The position numbers and the translations under genes are program-made. A DNA stretch of 64,000 bases from Sphingobacteriia bacterium (GTDB lineage: Bacteria > Pseudomonadota > Alphaproteobacteria > Rickettsiales > 33-17), in the NCBI GenBank assembly GCA_017304685.1, contig JAFKLR010000004.1, forward strand, positions 186,001 to 250,000. Reading direction: 5' to 3'. Positions 8,541 to 17,357 of the stretch are shown here, piece by piece. Under the pieces are notes generated by a model that was not told the DNA's origin, ran no database searches, and saw only the letters and a program-made list of their open reading frames with translations. Position 1 is the first letter of the stretch; each line of letters opens with the position of its first letter.

Positions 8541-8580
8541 TTATTGTTTATTAAAAAAAATTATTGTTTATTAAAAATAA
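8541..8580. repeat. Two tandem 20-base AT-rich repeats
   Basis: TTATTGTTTATTAAAAAAAA at 8541-8560 is followed directly by TTATTGTTTATTAAAAATAA at 8561-8580, differing at one position. It lies in the divergent region between the OmpA lipoprotein and hemC, about 20 bases upstream of the lipoprotein start. It may be a slippage duplication or a pair of regulator half-sites. Confidence 0.8.
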
Positions 8581-8739
8581 TATTTTATTAATTATTAAGA
8601 TTCAATAAAAATTTACATTATTAGTTTTATTCTTCAGCAATATTTCTAACTTAATATATATTTTCAACTTAAACTATCAGTAGACTATTTAAAATATACT
8701 TATATATTACCTAGAATAACTCTTTAAAATTTTATACTT

Positions 8740-9669
8740 ATGGATAAAATTCGAATCGGTACCAGAACAAGTAAACTTGCAATCACTCAAGCTAATATTG
8801 TAAAAAATCAACTTATAAATATGCTTGGATTTAAGGAAGATGCATTTGAAATTATCCCTATAAAAACTATAGGTGATATTGTTACGGATAAAAATATCAG
8901 TGAAATAGGGGTAAAAGGTGTATTTACAAAAGAATTAGAAGATGCACTTTTAAACAATTCTATTGATATTGCTGTTCACTCTATGAAAGATATGCCGGCT
9001 GAATTACCAAAAGGTTTAATAATTTCTGCAGTTCTCGAAAGAGAAGATTATAGAGATGCTATTTTAGGCATTCCATCGCTTGAATTATTACCGCTTAATG
9101 CAATAATCGGTACTTCTTCACTACGTAGAACTGCTCAAATAAAAAACCTTCGTTCTGATTTAAAAATAATTCCTTTTAGAGGAAATGTTCCTACTAGAAT
9201 TAATAAGTTAAATGAAGGTATTGTTAGTGCAACTATACTTGCTGTAAGTGGGCTTAAAAGATTAGGAATTGATAAAAATATTTATTTCCCTTTAGATGAA
9301 ACGCAATTTCTTCCTGCTGCGGCGCAAGGAATTATTGCTATTGAGTCTAGAGAAGATAATACAATGATCCGCGATATTTTAAGTAAAATAAATCATGGTG
9401 AAACTTACATTATAGCAAAAAGTGAAAGAGCTTTTTTAAGACAATGGGAAGTAGAAAAATTTAATAAATTTGGAATTCGTATATCAAGTTGCCAAACTCC
9501 AATAGCAGCTCTTGCAAAAATCTCTGCAAATCAACTTAAATTTAAGGCAATGGTTGCAGATGATGAAATGAATAATATTTATTACTTTGAAGAAATGTGC
9601 GATATTTCTTATAATAAAGATATAGGTGTTAAAGCGGCTTCAACTTTAGCTAAAAAAGTTTTAATTTAA
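8740..9669 (+). CDS. hemC: Porphobilinogen deaminase (hydroxymethylbilane synthase)
   Basis: Joins four porphobilinogen units into hydroxymethylbilane in haem synthesis. Family blocks in order: RIGTRTSKLAITQA (residues 4-17), AVHSMKDMP, IIGTSSLRRTAQ, FRGNVPTRINKL and AAAQGIIAIE. The dipyrromethane cofactor cysteine is C251 in ISSCQTPIAA. Length 309 is typical. hemE and hemH are also in this window, though far apart, so a large part of protohaem synthesis is encoded here. The complex I accessory gene follows 17 bases later. Confidence 0.96.
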   Translation: MDKIRIGTRTSKLAITQANIVKNQLINMLGFKEDAFEIIPIKTIGDIVTDKNISEIGVKGVFTKELEDALLNNSIDIAVHSMKDMPAELPKGLIISAVLEREDYRDAILGIPSLELLPLNAIIGTSSLRRTAQIKNLRSDLKIIPFRGNVPTRINKLNEGIVSATILAVSGLKRLGIDKNIYFPLDETQFLPAAAQGIIAIESREDNTMIRDILSKINHGETYIIAKSERAFLRQWEVEKFNKFGIRISSCQTPIAALAKISANQLKFKAMVADDEMNNIYYFEEMCDISYNKDIGVKAASTLAKKVLI

Positions 9670-9686
9670 AAAGGGTAGAAATTTCA

Positions 9687-9968
9687 ATGCAAGCAACAAT
9701 TTTTAAGCCCACTAAAACTGCGATGCAATCTGGATTGCGTAATACAAAAAAATGGTTAGTTAAATTTGAGCATGATGGATCTCGTTATGTTGATAGTTTA
9801 ATGGGATGGACCGGTTCAAAGGACATGCTTCAAGAAACTACTTTAACTTTTCCTTCTAAAGAAGCTGCTGAAAATTATGTAAAAAAATATTACCCTGATT
9901 ATGAAATTTCTTATCCACATGAAAGTAAGAAAGTTAAAAAGAATTATGCCGATAATTTTACTGATTAA
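9687..9968 (+). CDS. NADH dehydrogenase accessory subunit, NDUFS4 / ETC complex I family
   Basis: 93 residues. Family marks are the start with IFKPTKTAMQSG, the KKWLVKFE segment, LMGWTGSKDMLQ and a C-terminal block with FPSKEAAENYVKKYYP. This is the ETC complex I subunit conserved region, homologous to mitochondrial NDUFS4 (18 kDa), which stabilises the peripheral arm of complex I. It is restricted to alphaproteobacteria and mitochondria. An AAGGG-type ribosome site lies upstream, and it follows hemC closely enough to share its message. Confidence 0.92.
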   Translation: MQATIFKPTKTAMQSGLRNTKKWLVKFEHDGSRYVDSLMGWTGSKDMLQETTLTFPSKEAAENYVKKYYPDYEISYPHESKKVKKNYADNFTD

Positions 9969-10087
9969 TTACTTATAAAATCCTTACATCTCAAAATATT
10001 ACTATTAAATTATTAAAATATTAACTTTTGATAAAATATATGATATAATTATTATATATAGAATAATAATTATTTATGAGGGTTTTT

Positions 10088-10981
10088 ATGACTAAAACAA
10101 GACCTGAAAATCCTTTTAAACAAACTTTCACTCAACTTCTTGCTGAGTATCAAAGGAATTCTAACGCGGCTAATCTTAATAAAATCGATGAATATGCTAA
10201 AACTGTTCCTGAAAATATGCGTACAGAAGTTTTAAGACCTCATTTTGATTTTGCAATGCGAAATGACTTTGGAGAAATTGGAAAAATATTTATTAAAAAC
10301 GGTATGGATGTTGATTTTAAAGATCCATATGCCCATAATTATACTGCTCTTGATATTGCAGTTGATGCTAGAGATGCAAGTGTTGTAAAAGAAGTTATAT
10401 CACATTCAAAAGATCCTACCTCTCTTGTTAATAATCCTGATAATTTGGGTAATACTCCTCTTCACAGAGCAACTAAGCTTGCTCAATATAATATTGCTAA
10501 TGATTTAATAGATAATGGCGCTGATCTTAAAGCAAAAGATACAAATGGTAAAACCCCTATTGATGTAGCTAAAGAACCAAGAAATGATTTTCAAAGAGAG
10601 CATAAGAAGAATTTTGACCAAAAACTTGCAGAAAAAATAGGCAAAAATAGCAATGTTAATATTGAACAAGTACATATTAAAAATAATTCTGTAGAAATAA
10701 ATAAGAGTAAAGCTGACAATAAAGAAGTAGAAAACCTTAAATCTTCTAAAGTACAAAAAACACTTGGAGTTGATGAGAAAGGTAAAGATAAAAAGTTAAG
10801 TTTTAAAGAGCGTCATCAAAATAATATGAAAAAAATGGCTGAAACGCATAAGAAAAATGTGGAAAGCATCAAAAAGTTTTTTTCAAATCTTAGTAAAAAA
10901 TCTCATAGTAATGATAAATCACATGAAAATTTTACTGGAAAAACTCCTCACAATAGAGGTAAAGGTAGTCGCGTTAAATAA
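10088..10981 (+). CDS. Ankyrin-repeat protein with basic C-terminal region
   Basis: 297 residues. I place the start at the second in-frame ATG because GAGGG at 10078-10082 sits five bases before it; an ATG at 10076 overlaps that site. Two to three ankyrin repeats span about 65-165, including NYTALDIAVDARD and the well-formed LGNTPLHRATKLAQYNIA and NGKTPIDVAKE. The last 120 residues are Lys-rich and helical (SFKERHQNNMKKMAETHKK) and end in a basic tail. There is no signal peptide or membrane segment. Such proteins are common in host-associated Rickettsiales and are often secreted effectors, which is inference here. Confidence 0.85.
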   Translation: MTKTRPENPFKQTFTQLLAEYQRNSNAANLNKIDEYAKTVPENMRTEVLRPHFDFAMRNDFGEIGKIFIKNGMDVDFKDPYAHNYTALDIAVDARDASVVKEVISHSKDPTSLVNNPDNLGNTPLHRATKLAQYNIANDLIDNGADLKAKDTNGKTPIDVAKEPRNDFQREHKKNFDQKLAEKIGKNSNVNIEQVHIKNNSVEINKSKADNKEVENLKSSKVQKTLGVDEKGKDKKLSFKERHQNNMKKMAETHKKNVESIKKFFSNLSKKSHSNDKSHENFTGKTPHNRGKGSRVK

Positions 10982-11008
10982 AAAAGGGGGAGCTCAACCA
11001 CCTCCCCC
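10982..11008 (-). terminator. Terminator of the lipoprotein gene at 11034-11426
   Basis: GGGGGAG (10986-10992) and CTCCCCC (11002-11008) form a perfect 7-bp G/C stem with a 9-base loop. On the minus strand the stem is followed by a run of T (the A-run at 10980-10985), so it ends the minus-strand lipoprotein transcript. It also sits just past the ankyrin stop and may slow plus-strand transcription, although no T-run follows it on that strand. Confidence 0.85.
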
Positions 11009-11033
11009 TATCTCATCATATTTTAAATAATAT

Positions 11034-11426
11034 TTATTCTTTTGCCATTTTTACAATATAATGGGTTGGATATTTTTTATAAGCGCCGCTTGCAGCGTCA
11101 ATTACAAAGCCTGGCCAGAATAGTACATTACCAATAGTTAACACATTAAAGTTTTCGCCTGCAACAGTTCCAACTTGTCTATAACCATTTCTTACGCATT
11201 CAATTCTTAAGGTTCCATGACCTAAATTTACATTTAGTGAAGCAGGGTTAGTAGTTATTTCGTAGTGGTTTCCCTTACCATCTATGACAGTACAATGAAT
11301 TTTATGTATTTCAGTATGAGTTTTATTATCAACGACTTTAATATGTATTGTTTGTGTTAATCCTGAAAGTACGGTTGCACATCCAGCGATTAATAATAAT
11401 AAGAGTACACATAAGTATTTTTTCAT
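11034..11426 (-). CDS. Small lipoprotein of unknown function
   Basis: 130 residues from the ATG at 11424-11426. That start gives a textbook lipoprotein signal MKKYLCVLLLLLIAGC with Cys16 acylated; a longer reading would add nine residues ahead of it. The body is beta-rich (TIHIKVVDNKT, TLRIECVRNGY). The end carries GNVLFWPGFVIDAASGAYKKYP, a hydrophobic Gly-rich pattern shared by many small proteobacterial lipoproteins of unknown role. Probably anchored in the outer membrane facing the periplasm. Confidence 0.8.
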   Translation of the reverse strand: MKKYLCVLLLLLIAGCATVLSGLTQTIHIKVVDNKTHTEIHKIHCTVIDGKGNHYEITTNPASLNVNLGHGTLRIECVRNGYRQVGTVAGENFNVLTIGNVLFWPGFVIDAASGAYKKYPTHYIVKMAKE

Positions 11427-11453
11427 GACCCATCCTCTTTTTAAATTATACAT

Positions 11454-11781
11454 CCTCTTTTCGTATAAATTTATGCTAGAACATTTAATTCAAGCTTTCA
11501 ATAACTTTCTTAATTAAAAATTGATTTTATTTTATTACGTTAATTATTTATTTACTATTCCACAATTTTAATTTTTTAGCATTTTATAATTAGAATTGGT
11601 AAATATTATAAGGGGATATAAGTTTTTTATTTGTTATCTTTATGAGATTTTAGAGATATAAATATTCATAATTAAAAATTAACTCATTAAGATTTTACAT
11701 TTTAGCTAAAATGTTAATTTAATATGTATGGTATAATTTTTTATTGAATTAGCTAATATATATATTTTATAAAGATTGTAT
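11454..11781. other. AT-rich gap with an 18-base palindrome, no gene seen
   Basis: About 330 bases without a convincing reading frame, tRNA or repeat. The only structured element I see is the perfect palindrome ACATTTTAGCTAAAATGT at 11697-11714. The lipoprotein promoter should lie in the part nearest 11454. The base composition makes promoter calls by eye unreliable. Confidence 0.6.
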
Positions 11782-11817
11782 AAAAAAAGCTCAAAGAAAT
11801 AACTTTGAGCTTTTTTT
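11782..11817 (-). terminator. Terminator of the rpsP-rpsI operon
   Basis: AAGCTCAAAG and CTTTGAGCTT form a perfect stem around an AAATAA loop. It is flanked by seven A on one side and seven T on the other, so it can work in both directions. It lies 22 bases past the rpsI stop and ends the ribosomal operon. Confidence 0.93.
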
Positions 11818-11839
11818 GAATAATATATAGAAGTAAAAA

Positions 11840-12352
11840 CTAACGTTTTGAGAATTGGAAGCTTCTTCTAGCTTTCTTCTTACCGTATTTTTTACGCTCT
11901 ACTTCTCTTGAATCCCTTGTTAAGTGACCATTTTGACGTAAAGCTTTATGATTACTTTCAGGGTTAATTTGGTCTAAACATCTTGCTATCCCAAGCTTTA
12001 CAGCCCCAGCTTGACCTGATAAACCACCGCCTTTAACCATACAAACTATATCATAAAGATTTGTTGTATTAGTATCAGCGAAAGGTTGATTAAGAATCAT
12101 TCTTAAAATTGGACGAGCAAAATATTCTTCTATTGGTTTACCATTTATAACAGCTTTACCTGTACCTGGTTTTACATAAACTCTTGCTATAGATCTTTTT
12201 CTTCTACCTGTAGCATAAGTTGCATTTTGCATATTAGTAGACTTTTTAGCTGTTGTAACAGCTTTTTTTTCTGTTGTTCCCGCAGCTTTTTTTACAGCTG
12301 GAACTTTTTCTACTTTAACTTTTTTTGGTGCTGCTTCTTCCTTACGAGCCAT
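11840..12352 (-). CDS. rpsI: 30S ribosomal protein S9 (uS9)
   Basis: Small-subunit protein whose C-terminal tail reaches the P-site tRNA. The conserved core starts at [13 protein letters not shown] (about residue 46) and ends with [12 protein letters not shown], the expected basic tail with its final Arg. The first ~45 residues are a Lys/Ala/Glu-rich extension seen in alphaproteobacterial S9 and probably disordered, taking the length to 170 against about 130 in E. coli. It is last in the operon rpsP-rimM-trmD-rplS-rplM-rpsI and ends at a strong terminator. Confidence 0.97.
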   Translation of the reverse strand: MARKEEAAPKKVKVEKVPAVKKAAGTTEKKAVTTAKKSTNMQNATYATGRRKRSIARVYVKPGTGKAVINGKPIEEYFARPILRMILNQPFADTNTTNLYDIVCMVKGGGLSGQAGAVKLGIARCLDQINPESNHKALRQNGHLTRDSREVERKKYGKKKARRSFQFSKR

Positions 12353-12369
12353 AAACTTATCACCTATAA

Positions 12370-12849
12370 TTAACTAGTTTTTTTATTTTTTCTATTCATA
12401 GAAGCTACATCTAAAGCAGCAGGTTTTTGAGCCTGATGAGGATGTTCACTTCCTGCATATACAAATAAATGAGTCATTTGTTTTCTACCAAGAGTATTTC
12501 TTGTTATCATTCTTTGTACAGCTTTATAGATAACTCTTTCAGGAAATTTACTTTCAAGAACTTTACCAGCTGTTATTTCTTTAATACCGCCTGGAAATCC
12601 TGTGTGATGATAGTAAAATTTACCATTTTTTCTATTTGCTTTATTACCTGTAAGCCTTACTTTTTCAGCATTAATAATTACTACATTATCACCGCAATCC
12701 ATATGTGGAGTAAAAGTAGGTTTATGCTTACCACGAAGAACTTTAGCAACTATACTTGCAAGTCTTCCTAATACTAAATCAGAAGCATCGATTATAAGCC
12801 AATCTTTTTTAATTTCTGATGCTTTCATTGAATAAGTTGTTTGAACCAT
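12370..12849 (-). CDS. rplM: 50S ribosomal protein L13 (uL13)
   Basis: Early-assembling large-subunit protein. It shows the family blocks [34 protein letters not shown] and the [12 protein letters not shown] segment, then HTGFPGGIK and [16 protein letters not shown]. Length 159 is normal for alphaproteobacteria, with a short Lys-rich tail. It is 17 bases upstream of rpsI, the nearly universal rplM-rpsI pair. Confidence 0.97.
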   Translation of the reverse strand: MVQTTYSMKASEIKKDWLIIDASDLVLGRLASIVAKVLRGKHKPTFTPHMDCGDNVVIINAEKVRLTGNKANRKNGKFYYHHTGFPGGIKEITAGKVLESKFPERVIYKAVQRMITRNTLGRKQMTHLFVYAGSEHPHQAQKPAALDVASMNRKNKKTS

Positions 12850-12872
12850 ATTCTCTATCCAATTAAATTTGT

Positions 12873-13253
12873 TTAATCTTTTTGTGTATTTCTTCTGTCA
12901 ACGACTTCTGAAATACGCGCAGCTTTACCACGTAATTTTCTCATATAGTAAAGTTTCGCTCTACGAACTCTACCGCGTCTAACCACTTCCACTTTTTCAA
13001 TACGTGGTGAATATGTTGGGAATATTCTTTCTACACCCACACCATGAGATAATTTACGTACTACAAATGATGAACCATAACCTTTGTTACGGATTGCAAT
13101 ACAAAGTCCTTCAAAGACCTGTACCCTTTCATTATTTCCTTCTACAATTTTTACATGCACTGATACTGTATCGCCTGCTTTAAATTCAGGTAATTTTTTA
13201 TTTTGTGTCAATTTTGCAATTTGAGCGTTATTAAATTGCTCTAACTTATTCAT
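12873..13253 (-). CDS. rplS: 50S ribosomal protein L19 (bL19)
   Basis: Large-subunit protein at the 30S/50S interface. The conserved [16 protein letters not shown] block is near residue 25, followed by [27 protein letters not shown] and the basic segment [19 protein letters not shown]. Length 126 is normal. It follows trmD by 14 bases, the usual rpsP-rimM-trmD-rplS order, and is here extended by rplM-rpsI. Confidence 0.97.
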   Translation of the reverse strand: MNKLEQFNNAQIAKLTQNKKLPEFKAGDTVSVHVKIVEGNNERVQVFEGLCIAIRNKGYGSSFVVRKLSHGVGVERIFPTYSPRIEKVEVVRRGRVRRAKLYYMRKLRGKAARISEVVDRRNTQKD

Positions 13254-13267
13254 AACATCCCCGTAAG

Positions 13268-13972
13268 TTAACTTTCTTTATATTTGCTCCATAAATCTGA
13301 ACGACGTTCTTTAGTAATTTTCATTGCTTGGTCATGTCGCCAGTTTTTTATTTCTTTATGATTACCTGACATTAAAACTTCAGGAACCATAAGGCCATTC
13401 CATTCAGAGGGCCTAGTATACAGCGGATATTCTAGCAATCCCGAAAATTCATTTTGACTGCTAAAACTTTCCTCACTTAACGCATTTTGGTTATTTATTA
13501 CACCAGGTAGAAGACGAATGCAAGCATCAATTAGAGCTAACGCACTAATTTCTCCTCCTGACATTATAAAATCACCTAAACTTATTTCCTCAAAGTTATA
13601 GAAATCTATAATTCTTTGGTCTATACCTTCAAAACGCCCACACAATAATAGAGCAGAATTAAAATTAGTCAAATGACTTATATAATTTTGCTCCATAACC
13701 TTACCCCGAGGGGTAAAATATATTTGTTTTTCAATAACATGTTCATTTATAATATTTTCTATAGCATTCCCTAATACGTCAGGCCGCATTACCATTCCGG
13801 CACCGCCACCAAAAGGTTTTTCATCAACATTTTGATGTTTATCTTGACTATAGTCTCTTATATTATAAACCTTTAATTCCCATTTACTACCTAAAGCTTT
13901 ACCTGCAAGTGAATGCTTAAGCGTTCCCGGAAACATTTCAGGAAACAAAGTAAGTACATGGAAGGTTATCAT
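13268..13972 (-). CDS. trmD: tRNA (guanine-N1)-methyltransferase
   Basis: Methylates G37 next to the anticodon in tRNAs reading CNN-type codons, which prevents +1 frameshifting. The SPOUT trefoil-knot fold is marked by [11 protein letters not shown] at the start, [27 protein letters not shown], and YTRPSEWNG with a final WRHDQAMK segment. Length 234 is normal. It starts one base after the rimM stop, so the two are closely coupled. Confidence 0.97.
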   Translation of the reverse strand: MITFHVLTLFPEMFPGTLKHSLAGKALGSKWELKVYNIRDYSQDKHQNVDEKPFGGGAGMVMRPDVLGNAIENIINEHVIEKQIYFTPRGKVMEQNYISHLTNFNSALLLCGRFEGIDQRIIDFYNFEEISLGDFIMSGGEISALALIDACIRLLPGVINNQNALSEESFSSQNEFSGLLEYPLYTRPSEWNGLMVPEVLMSGNHKEIKNWRHDQAMKITKERRSDLWSKYKES

Positions 13973-13973
13973 T

Positions 13974-14477
13974 TTACACCTCTTCTGGAGGAATAATTTC
14001 TATAATTTTTTTATTAACATCAATAACTGGGAAAATTTTTGAAGTGAGATTATATAATACTTTTGTATTATCTATTTTCTTTATTTCTACTATATCTCCA
14101 GCTCCAAAATTAAAAACTTGGGTTACTATTCCAAATTCTTTATTACTTCCTTCTAATATAATTTTTGAATCTATTAAATCTTCTATATAAAAAGTGTTTT
14201 CCTCTTTAATCTCCGGTAATTCTTCTCTAAGAATATATAACTTTCTACCTTTGAACTTTTCGGCATCAGTTCTTGAAGTAACTCCTTTTATAGAAGCTAT
14301 AATTTGACTATCACCTATAGATCTATATTTAAACTCTAAAATATTTTCTTCTTCATCTGTAAAACTATGAAATTCAATAAAAGAAGATGCAGAAGAAGTA
14401 AAAGGTTTAATTTTCACTTCTCCTTTTAATCCGTGAACGTTTGAAATTACTCCAAAACAAACTAAATTATTCACCAC
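13974..14477 (-). CDS. rimM: Ribosome maturation factor RimM
   Basis: Assists assembly of the 30S head around S19. The N-terminal domain carries [18 protein letters not shown] (residues 7-24), and the PRC-barrel domain has [11 protein letters not shown] and GAGDIVEIK. Length 167 is typical. The start is GTG-GTG, overlapping the end of rpsP by 11 bases, consistent with coupled translation. Confidence 0.94.
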   Translation of the reverse strand: MVNNLVCFGVISNVHGLKGEVKIKPFTSSASSFIEFHSFTDEEENILEFKYRSIGDSQIIASIKGVTSRTDAEKFKGRKLYILREELPEIKEENTFYIEDLIDSKIILEGSNKEFGIVTQVFNFGAGDIVEIKKIDNTKVLYNLTSKIFPVIDVNKKIIEIIPPEEV

Positions 14478-14796
14478 TTGCTTTTCTAGGAGCTCTTTTT
14501 GGATTCTTCTTTAATTTTTCAACTTGCTGAACAACTGCAGCCGGTAATTGGATTCCTTTATCCATAGCGAGTTTTGCTACTCTATCAGATGGTAAAGCGC
14601 CTTTGCTCATCCAGTTATTTAAAGCTTCGATGTTAATTGCAAATCTATCTTCTGTTCCTTTTGGTTTTAAAGGATCAAATGTACCAATCACTTCAATAAA
14701 TTTACCATCACGCGGAGATGTAGAAGTTGCCACTACAACTTTATAGAATGGCTTTTTTTTCGCTCCGCCTCTTGCTAATCTGATCTTAACTGCCAT
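14467..14796 (-). CDS. rpsP: 30S ribosomal protein S16 (bS16)
   Basis: Small-subunit assembly protein and first gene of the six-gene ribosomal operon. The N-terminal signature [21 protein letters not shown] is complete, followed by [17 protein letters not shown] and the [10 protein letters not shown] segment. Length 109 includes a Lys/Arg-rich tail. The operon promoter should lie in the AT-rich gap 14797-14934 upstream. Confidence 0.97.
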   Translation of the reverse strand: MAVKIRLARGGAKKKPFYKVVVATSTSPRDGKFIEVIGTFDPLKPKGTEDRFAINIEALNNWMSKGALPSDRVAKLAMDKGIQLPAAVVQQVEKLKKNPKRAPRKASGE

Positions 14797-14934
14797 ATTA
14801 TTTATTACCTTTTATAATTTTAAAGTTTATAAGCACAGGAAATTTAAAACATTTTTAGTGATTAGTAAAGAATTTTATAAGTTTCCTATGTATTTTATTT
14901 TAATAAAGCTAGTATTTTCAATCTCTTGTTAAAT

Positions 14935-15897
14935 TTAAAATACCAAATATGCGGCACCCCAGGCGAGTCCTCCACCTATTGCTGCTAGCATAATTTTATC
15001 ACCTTTTTTTATTCTTTTCTGGTTATAAGCCTCACTTAACGCAAGCGGAATCGAAGCTGCTGATGTGTTAGCGTGCTTATCTAATGTTATAACTACTTTA
15101 TTTTCTTCTAATGTAAGTTTTTTTGCTACACTAGAAAGAATTCTTACATTTGCTTGATGTGGAATAAAAATATCAATATTTTCTGATTTTTGTCCTAATT
15201 CTTCAAGTATACCTTCAATAACTTCATGCATTTTTTCAACAGCATGTTTAAAAACTTCACCACCTTTCATTAAAAGAAGACTTTTTTCACCGTTGTTTAC
15301 GCCTATACCGCCACTTGTACGTAATATGTCAATGTAATTGCCATCAGAATGTAACTTGCTTGCAAGTATTCCTCTACTTGAATTTTCTTCAGCTGAAAGT
15401 ATTATAGCTCCTGCCCCATCACCAAATAAAACACATGTTGTTCTATCTTTCCAATCTAGTATTTTAGTCATCGCTTCAGCGCCTATAACTAGAACATTTT
15501 TAGCCTGATTATTTTCAATAAAATTCTTTGCAATGTGGAGTGCATAAATAAAACCTGCGCATACTGCCTGCACATCAAATGCAAAAGCATTTGAAGCTCC
15601 TATATTTGCTTGCACCTTTACCGCAGTTGCAGGAAATGTATAATCTGGTGTCGTTGTTGCTACAATGATACAGTCAATTTTATCTGCAGAAAGTTTTGCA
15701 TCTTCTAAAGCTTTTTTTGAAGCCTCACTTGCAAGGTCAGAGGTTAACATATCTGCGTCAATAATATGCCTTTGTTTAATGCCAGTTCTTGTAGTTATCC
15801 ATTCATCATTGGTATCTACTATTTTTTCTAAATCATTGTTAGTTAAAACATTTTTAGGTAAATAAGACCCAATACCACTTATGACTGCTTTAATCAT
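14935..15897 (-). CDS. fabH: 3-oxoacyl-ACP synthase III
   Basis: Condenses acetyl-CoA with malonyl-ACP to start type II fatty-acid synthesis. With the start at the ATG at 15895-15897 (an upstream GTG would add four residues), the 320-residue protein has catalytic Cys113 in VQAVCAGF, the His in IPHQANVRI and the Asn in KHANTSAAS, the full Cys-His-Asn triad. The glycine-rich end GGGLAWGAA is also present. It is 16 bases after plsX in the rpmF-plsX-fabH lipid operon. Confidence 0.96.
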   Translation of the reverse strand: MIKAVISGIGSYLPKNVLTNNDLEKIVDTNDEWITTRTGIKQRHIIDADMLTSDLASEASKKALEDAKLSADKIDCIIVATTTPDYTFPATAVKVQANIGASNAFAFDVQAVCAGFIYALHIAKNFIENNQAKNVLVIGAEAMTKILDWKDRTTCVLFGDGAGAIILSAEENSSRGILASKLHSDGNYIDILRTSGGIGVNNGEKSLLLMKGGEVFKHAVEKMHEVIEGILEELGQKSENIDIFIPHQANVRILSSVAKKLTLEENKVVITLDKHANTSAASIPLALSEAYNQKRIKKGDKIMLAAIGGGLAWGAAYLVF

Positions 15898-15913
15898 TTG
15901 TTTTTGCACTGTT

Positions 15914-16957
15914 CTACTCTATTAAAGCTTCTACACTAAATGATTGCTCTAAAATATTAGCTACTGATTTATTAATTTCTTCGCTCGCAAGGCTTTTAGC
16001 AACTAATATGGCATTTGCATTACCTAGCTCATCAGATGAACCATGACTTTTAACCACTATTCCATCTAAACCTAATAACATGGCGCCATTATAATTTCTG
16101 TGATCAAGTCTTGAAAAAGTTTTCTTAAGACTTGCTTTAGCTAACAAATATCCTATTTTTGCTATTATAGAGTTTTGAAAACCTTCTTTCATAAATTCTC
16201 TACAAAGTTTTGCTGTACCTTCAGCAGTTTTAAGGGCAATATTTCCTGAAAAGCCATCTGTAACTATAACATCTACAAATCCATCGATAATACCGTCGCC
16301 TTCAATATAACCATAAAAATTTATGTAATCTCTAAATTCTCTGATCATTTGAGAAGCTAGCTTTATAGTATCACTGCCTTTAATATCTTCTGAACCTACG
16401 TTAAGTAAGCCTACTTTTGGTCTTTCAACTTGAAAAATAATTTTTGCAAAAGCTGAACCCATTATTGCAAATTGCATTAAATTTGTAGCAGAGCATTCAA
16501 TATTAGCACCCATATCTAACATTGCAGCTTTTCCTCTTAATGTAGGGACTATACCGCATATTGCAGGTCTGTCTATACCACTTAAGGTTCTAAGTACAAT
16601 TTTAGAAATTGCCATTAAAGCACCTGTATTTCCTGCAGAAACTACAGCATGAGCTTCACCATTTTTTACTGCTTGTACTGCTAAATACATACTTGAACGC
16701 TTACCATTTCTGATAGCATATGCGGGTGTATCATTTGAAGATACTATATCGGTTGTATGTATAATATGATAATGATTTACAAGGTTCGGAGACTTATTAA
16801 CTTCTTTAATAATTTTATCTTCATCACCAACTAAAAGGAATCTTAGGTTACCCTCTCTTTCTAATGCCTTACTTGCACCAGCTATGACAGATGAAGGGGC
16901 GTTGTCGCCCCCCATACAATCTAATGCTATGGTTATTTCTCTATTGGACTTTGGCAT
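15914..16957 (-). CDS. plsX: Phosphate acyltransferase PlsX
   Basis: Makes acyl-phosphate from acyl-ACP, feeding PlsY in phospholipid synthesis at the membrane surface. Visible family blocks are ITIALDCMGGDNAP at the start, VVSAGNTGALMA, and the VIVTDGFSGNIALK segment, with GLDGIVVKSHGSSD near the end. Length 347 is typical. It sits between rpmF and fabH in the conserved order. Confidence 0.96.
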   Translation of the reverse strand: MPKSNREITIALDCMGGDNAPSSVIAGASKALEREGNLRFLLVGDEDKIIKEVNKSPNLVNHYHIIHTTDIVSSNDTPAYAIRNGKRSSMYLAVQAVKNGEAHAVVSAGNTGALMAISKIVLRTLSGIDRPAICGIVPTLRGKAAMLDMGANIECSATNLMQFAIMGSAFAKIIFQVERPKVGLLNVGSEDIKGSDTIKLASQMIREFRDYINFYGYIEGDGIIDGFVDVIVTDGFSGNIALKTAEGTAKLCREFMKEGFQNSIIAKIGYLLAKASLKKTFSRLDHRNYNGAMLLGLDGIVVKSHGSSDELGNANAILVAKSLASEEINKSVANILEQSFSVEALIE

Positions 16958-16973
16958 TCTTTATTAAATTATC

Positions 16974-17216
16974 CTAGTGTTTGTGATCATCATGATTGTC
17001 ATTTTCATCATGATTATGGTCGTGTGTCTCTTGCTTTTGAGCTTTAATTATAACTTTTCTACCTTTATAATAACCACTTTTGGTCATTCTGTGCGGTCTG
17101 TGGAAATCACCTGTTGTAGTGTCTTCTACAGGCATTGATGGTGTAGCCTTCGTTACTAAGTGCGCTCTACGCATTTTTCTTTTGGAAGGCGAGGTTTTCC
17201 GTTTAGGTACTGCCAT
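16974..17216 (-). CDS. rpmF: 50S ribosomal protein L32 (bL32) with histidine-rich tail
   Basis: Large-subunit protein. The family start MAVPKRKTSPSKRKMRRAH and the RPHRMTKSGYYKGRKV segment are complete. The last 16 residues (65-80) are an unusual His/Asp/Asn tail, with His at 65, 67, 69, 75, 78 and 80, which is not part of the normal bL32 fold. Length 80 against about 60 in typical alphaproteobacteria reflects this. It heads the rpmF-plsX-fabH operon. The tail could bind Zn, Ni or Cu; that is inference. Confidence 0.95.
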   Translation of the reverse strand: MAVPKRKTSPSKRKMRRAHLVTKATPSMPVEDTTTGDFHRPHRMTKSGYYKGRKVIIKAQKQETHDHNHDENDNHDDHKH

Positions 17217-17357
17217 TTTTTTACCCTTAATTTAAAATAATTGATTTATTGATCTTCAAAATAAAGTTATTAATATATTGAAAATATCTAGAATGCAAAT
17301 TATTTTTTGTGTAATATAAAACGTTTTCGTATTAATTTTAGAATATCAATGAGTTTT

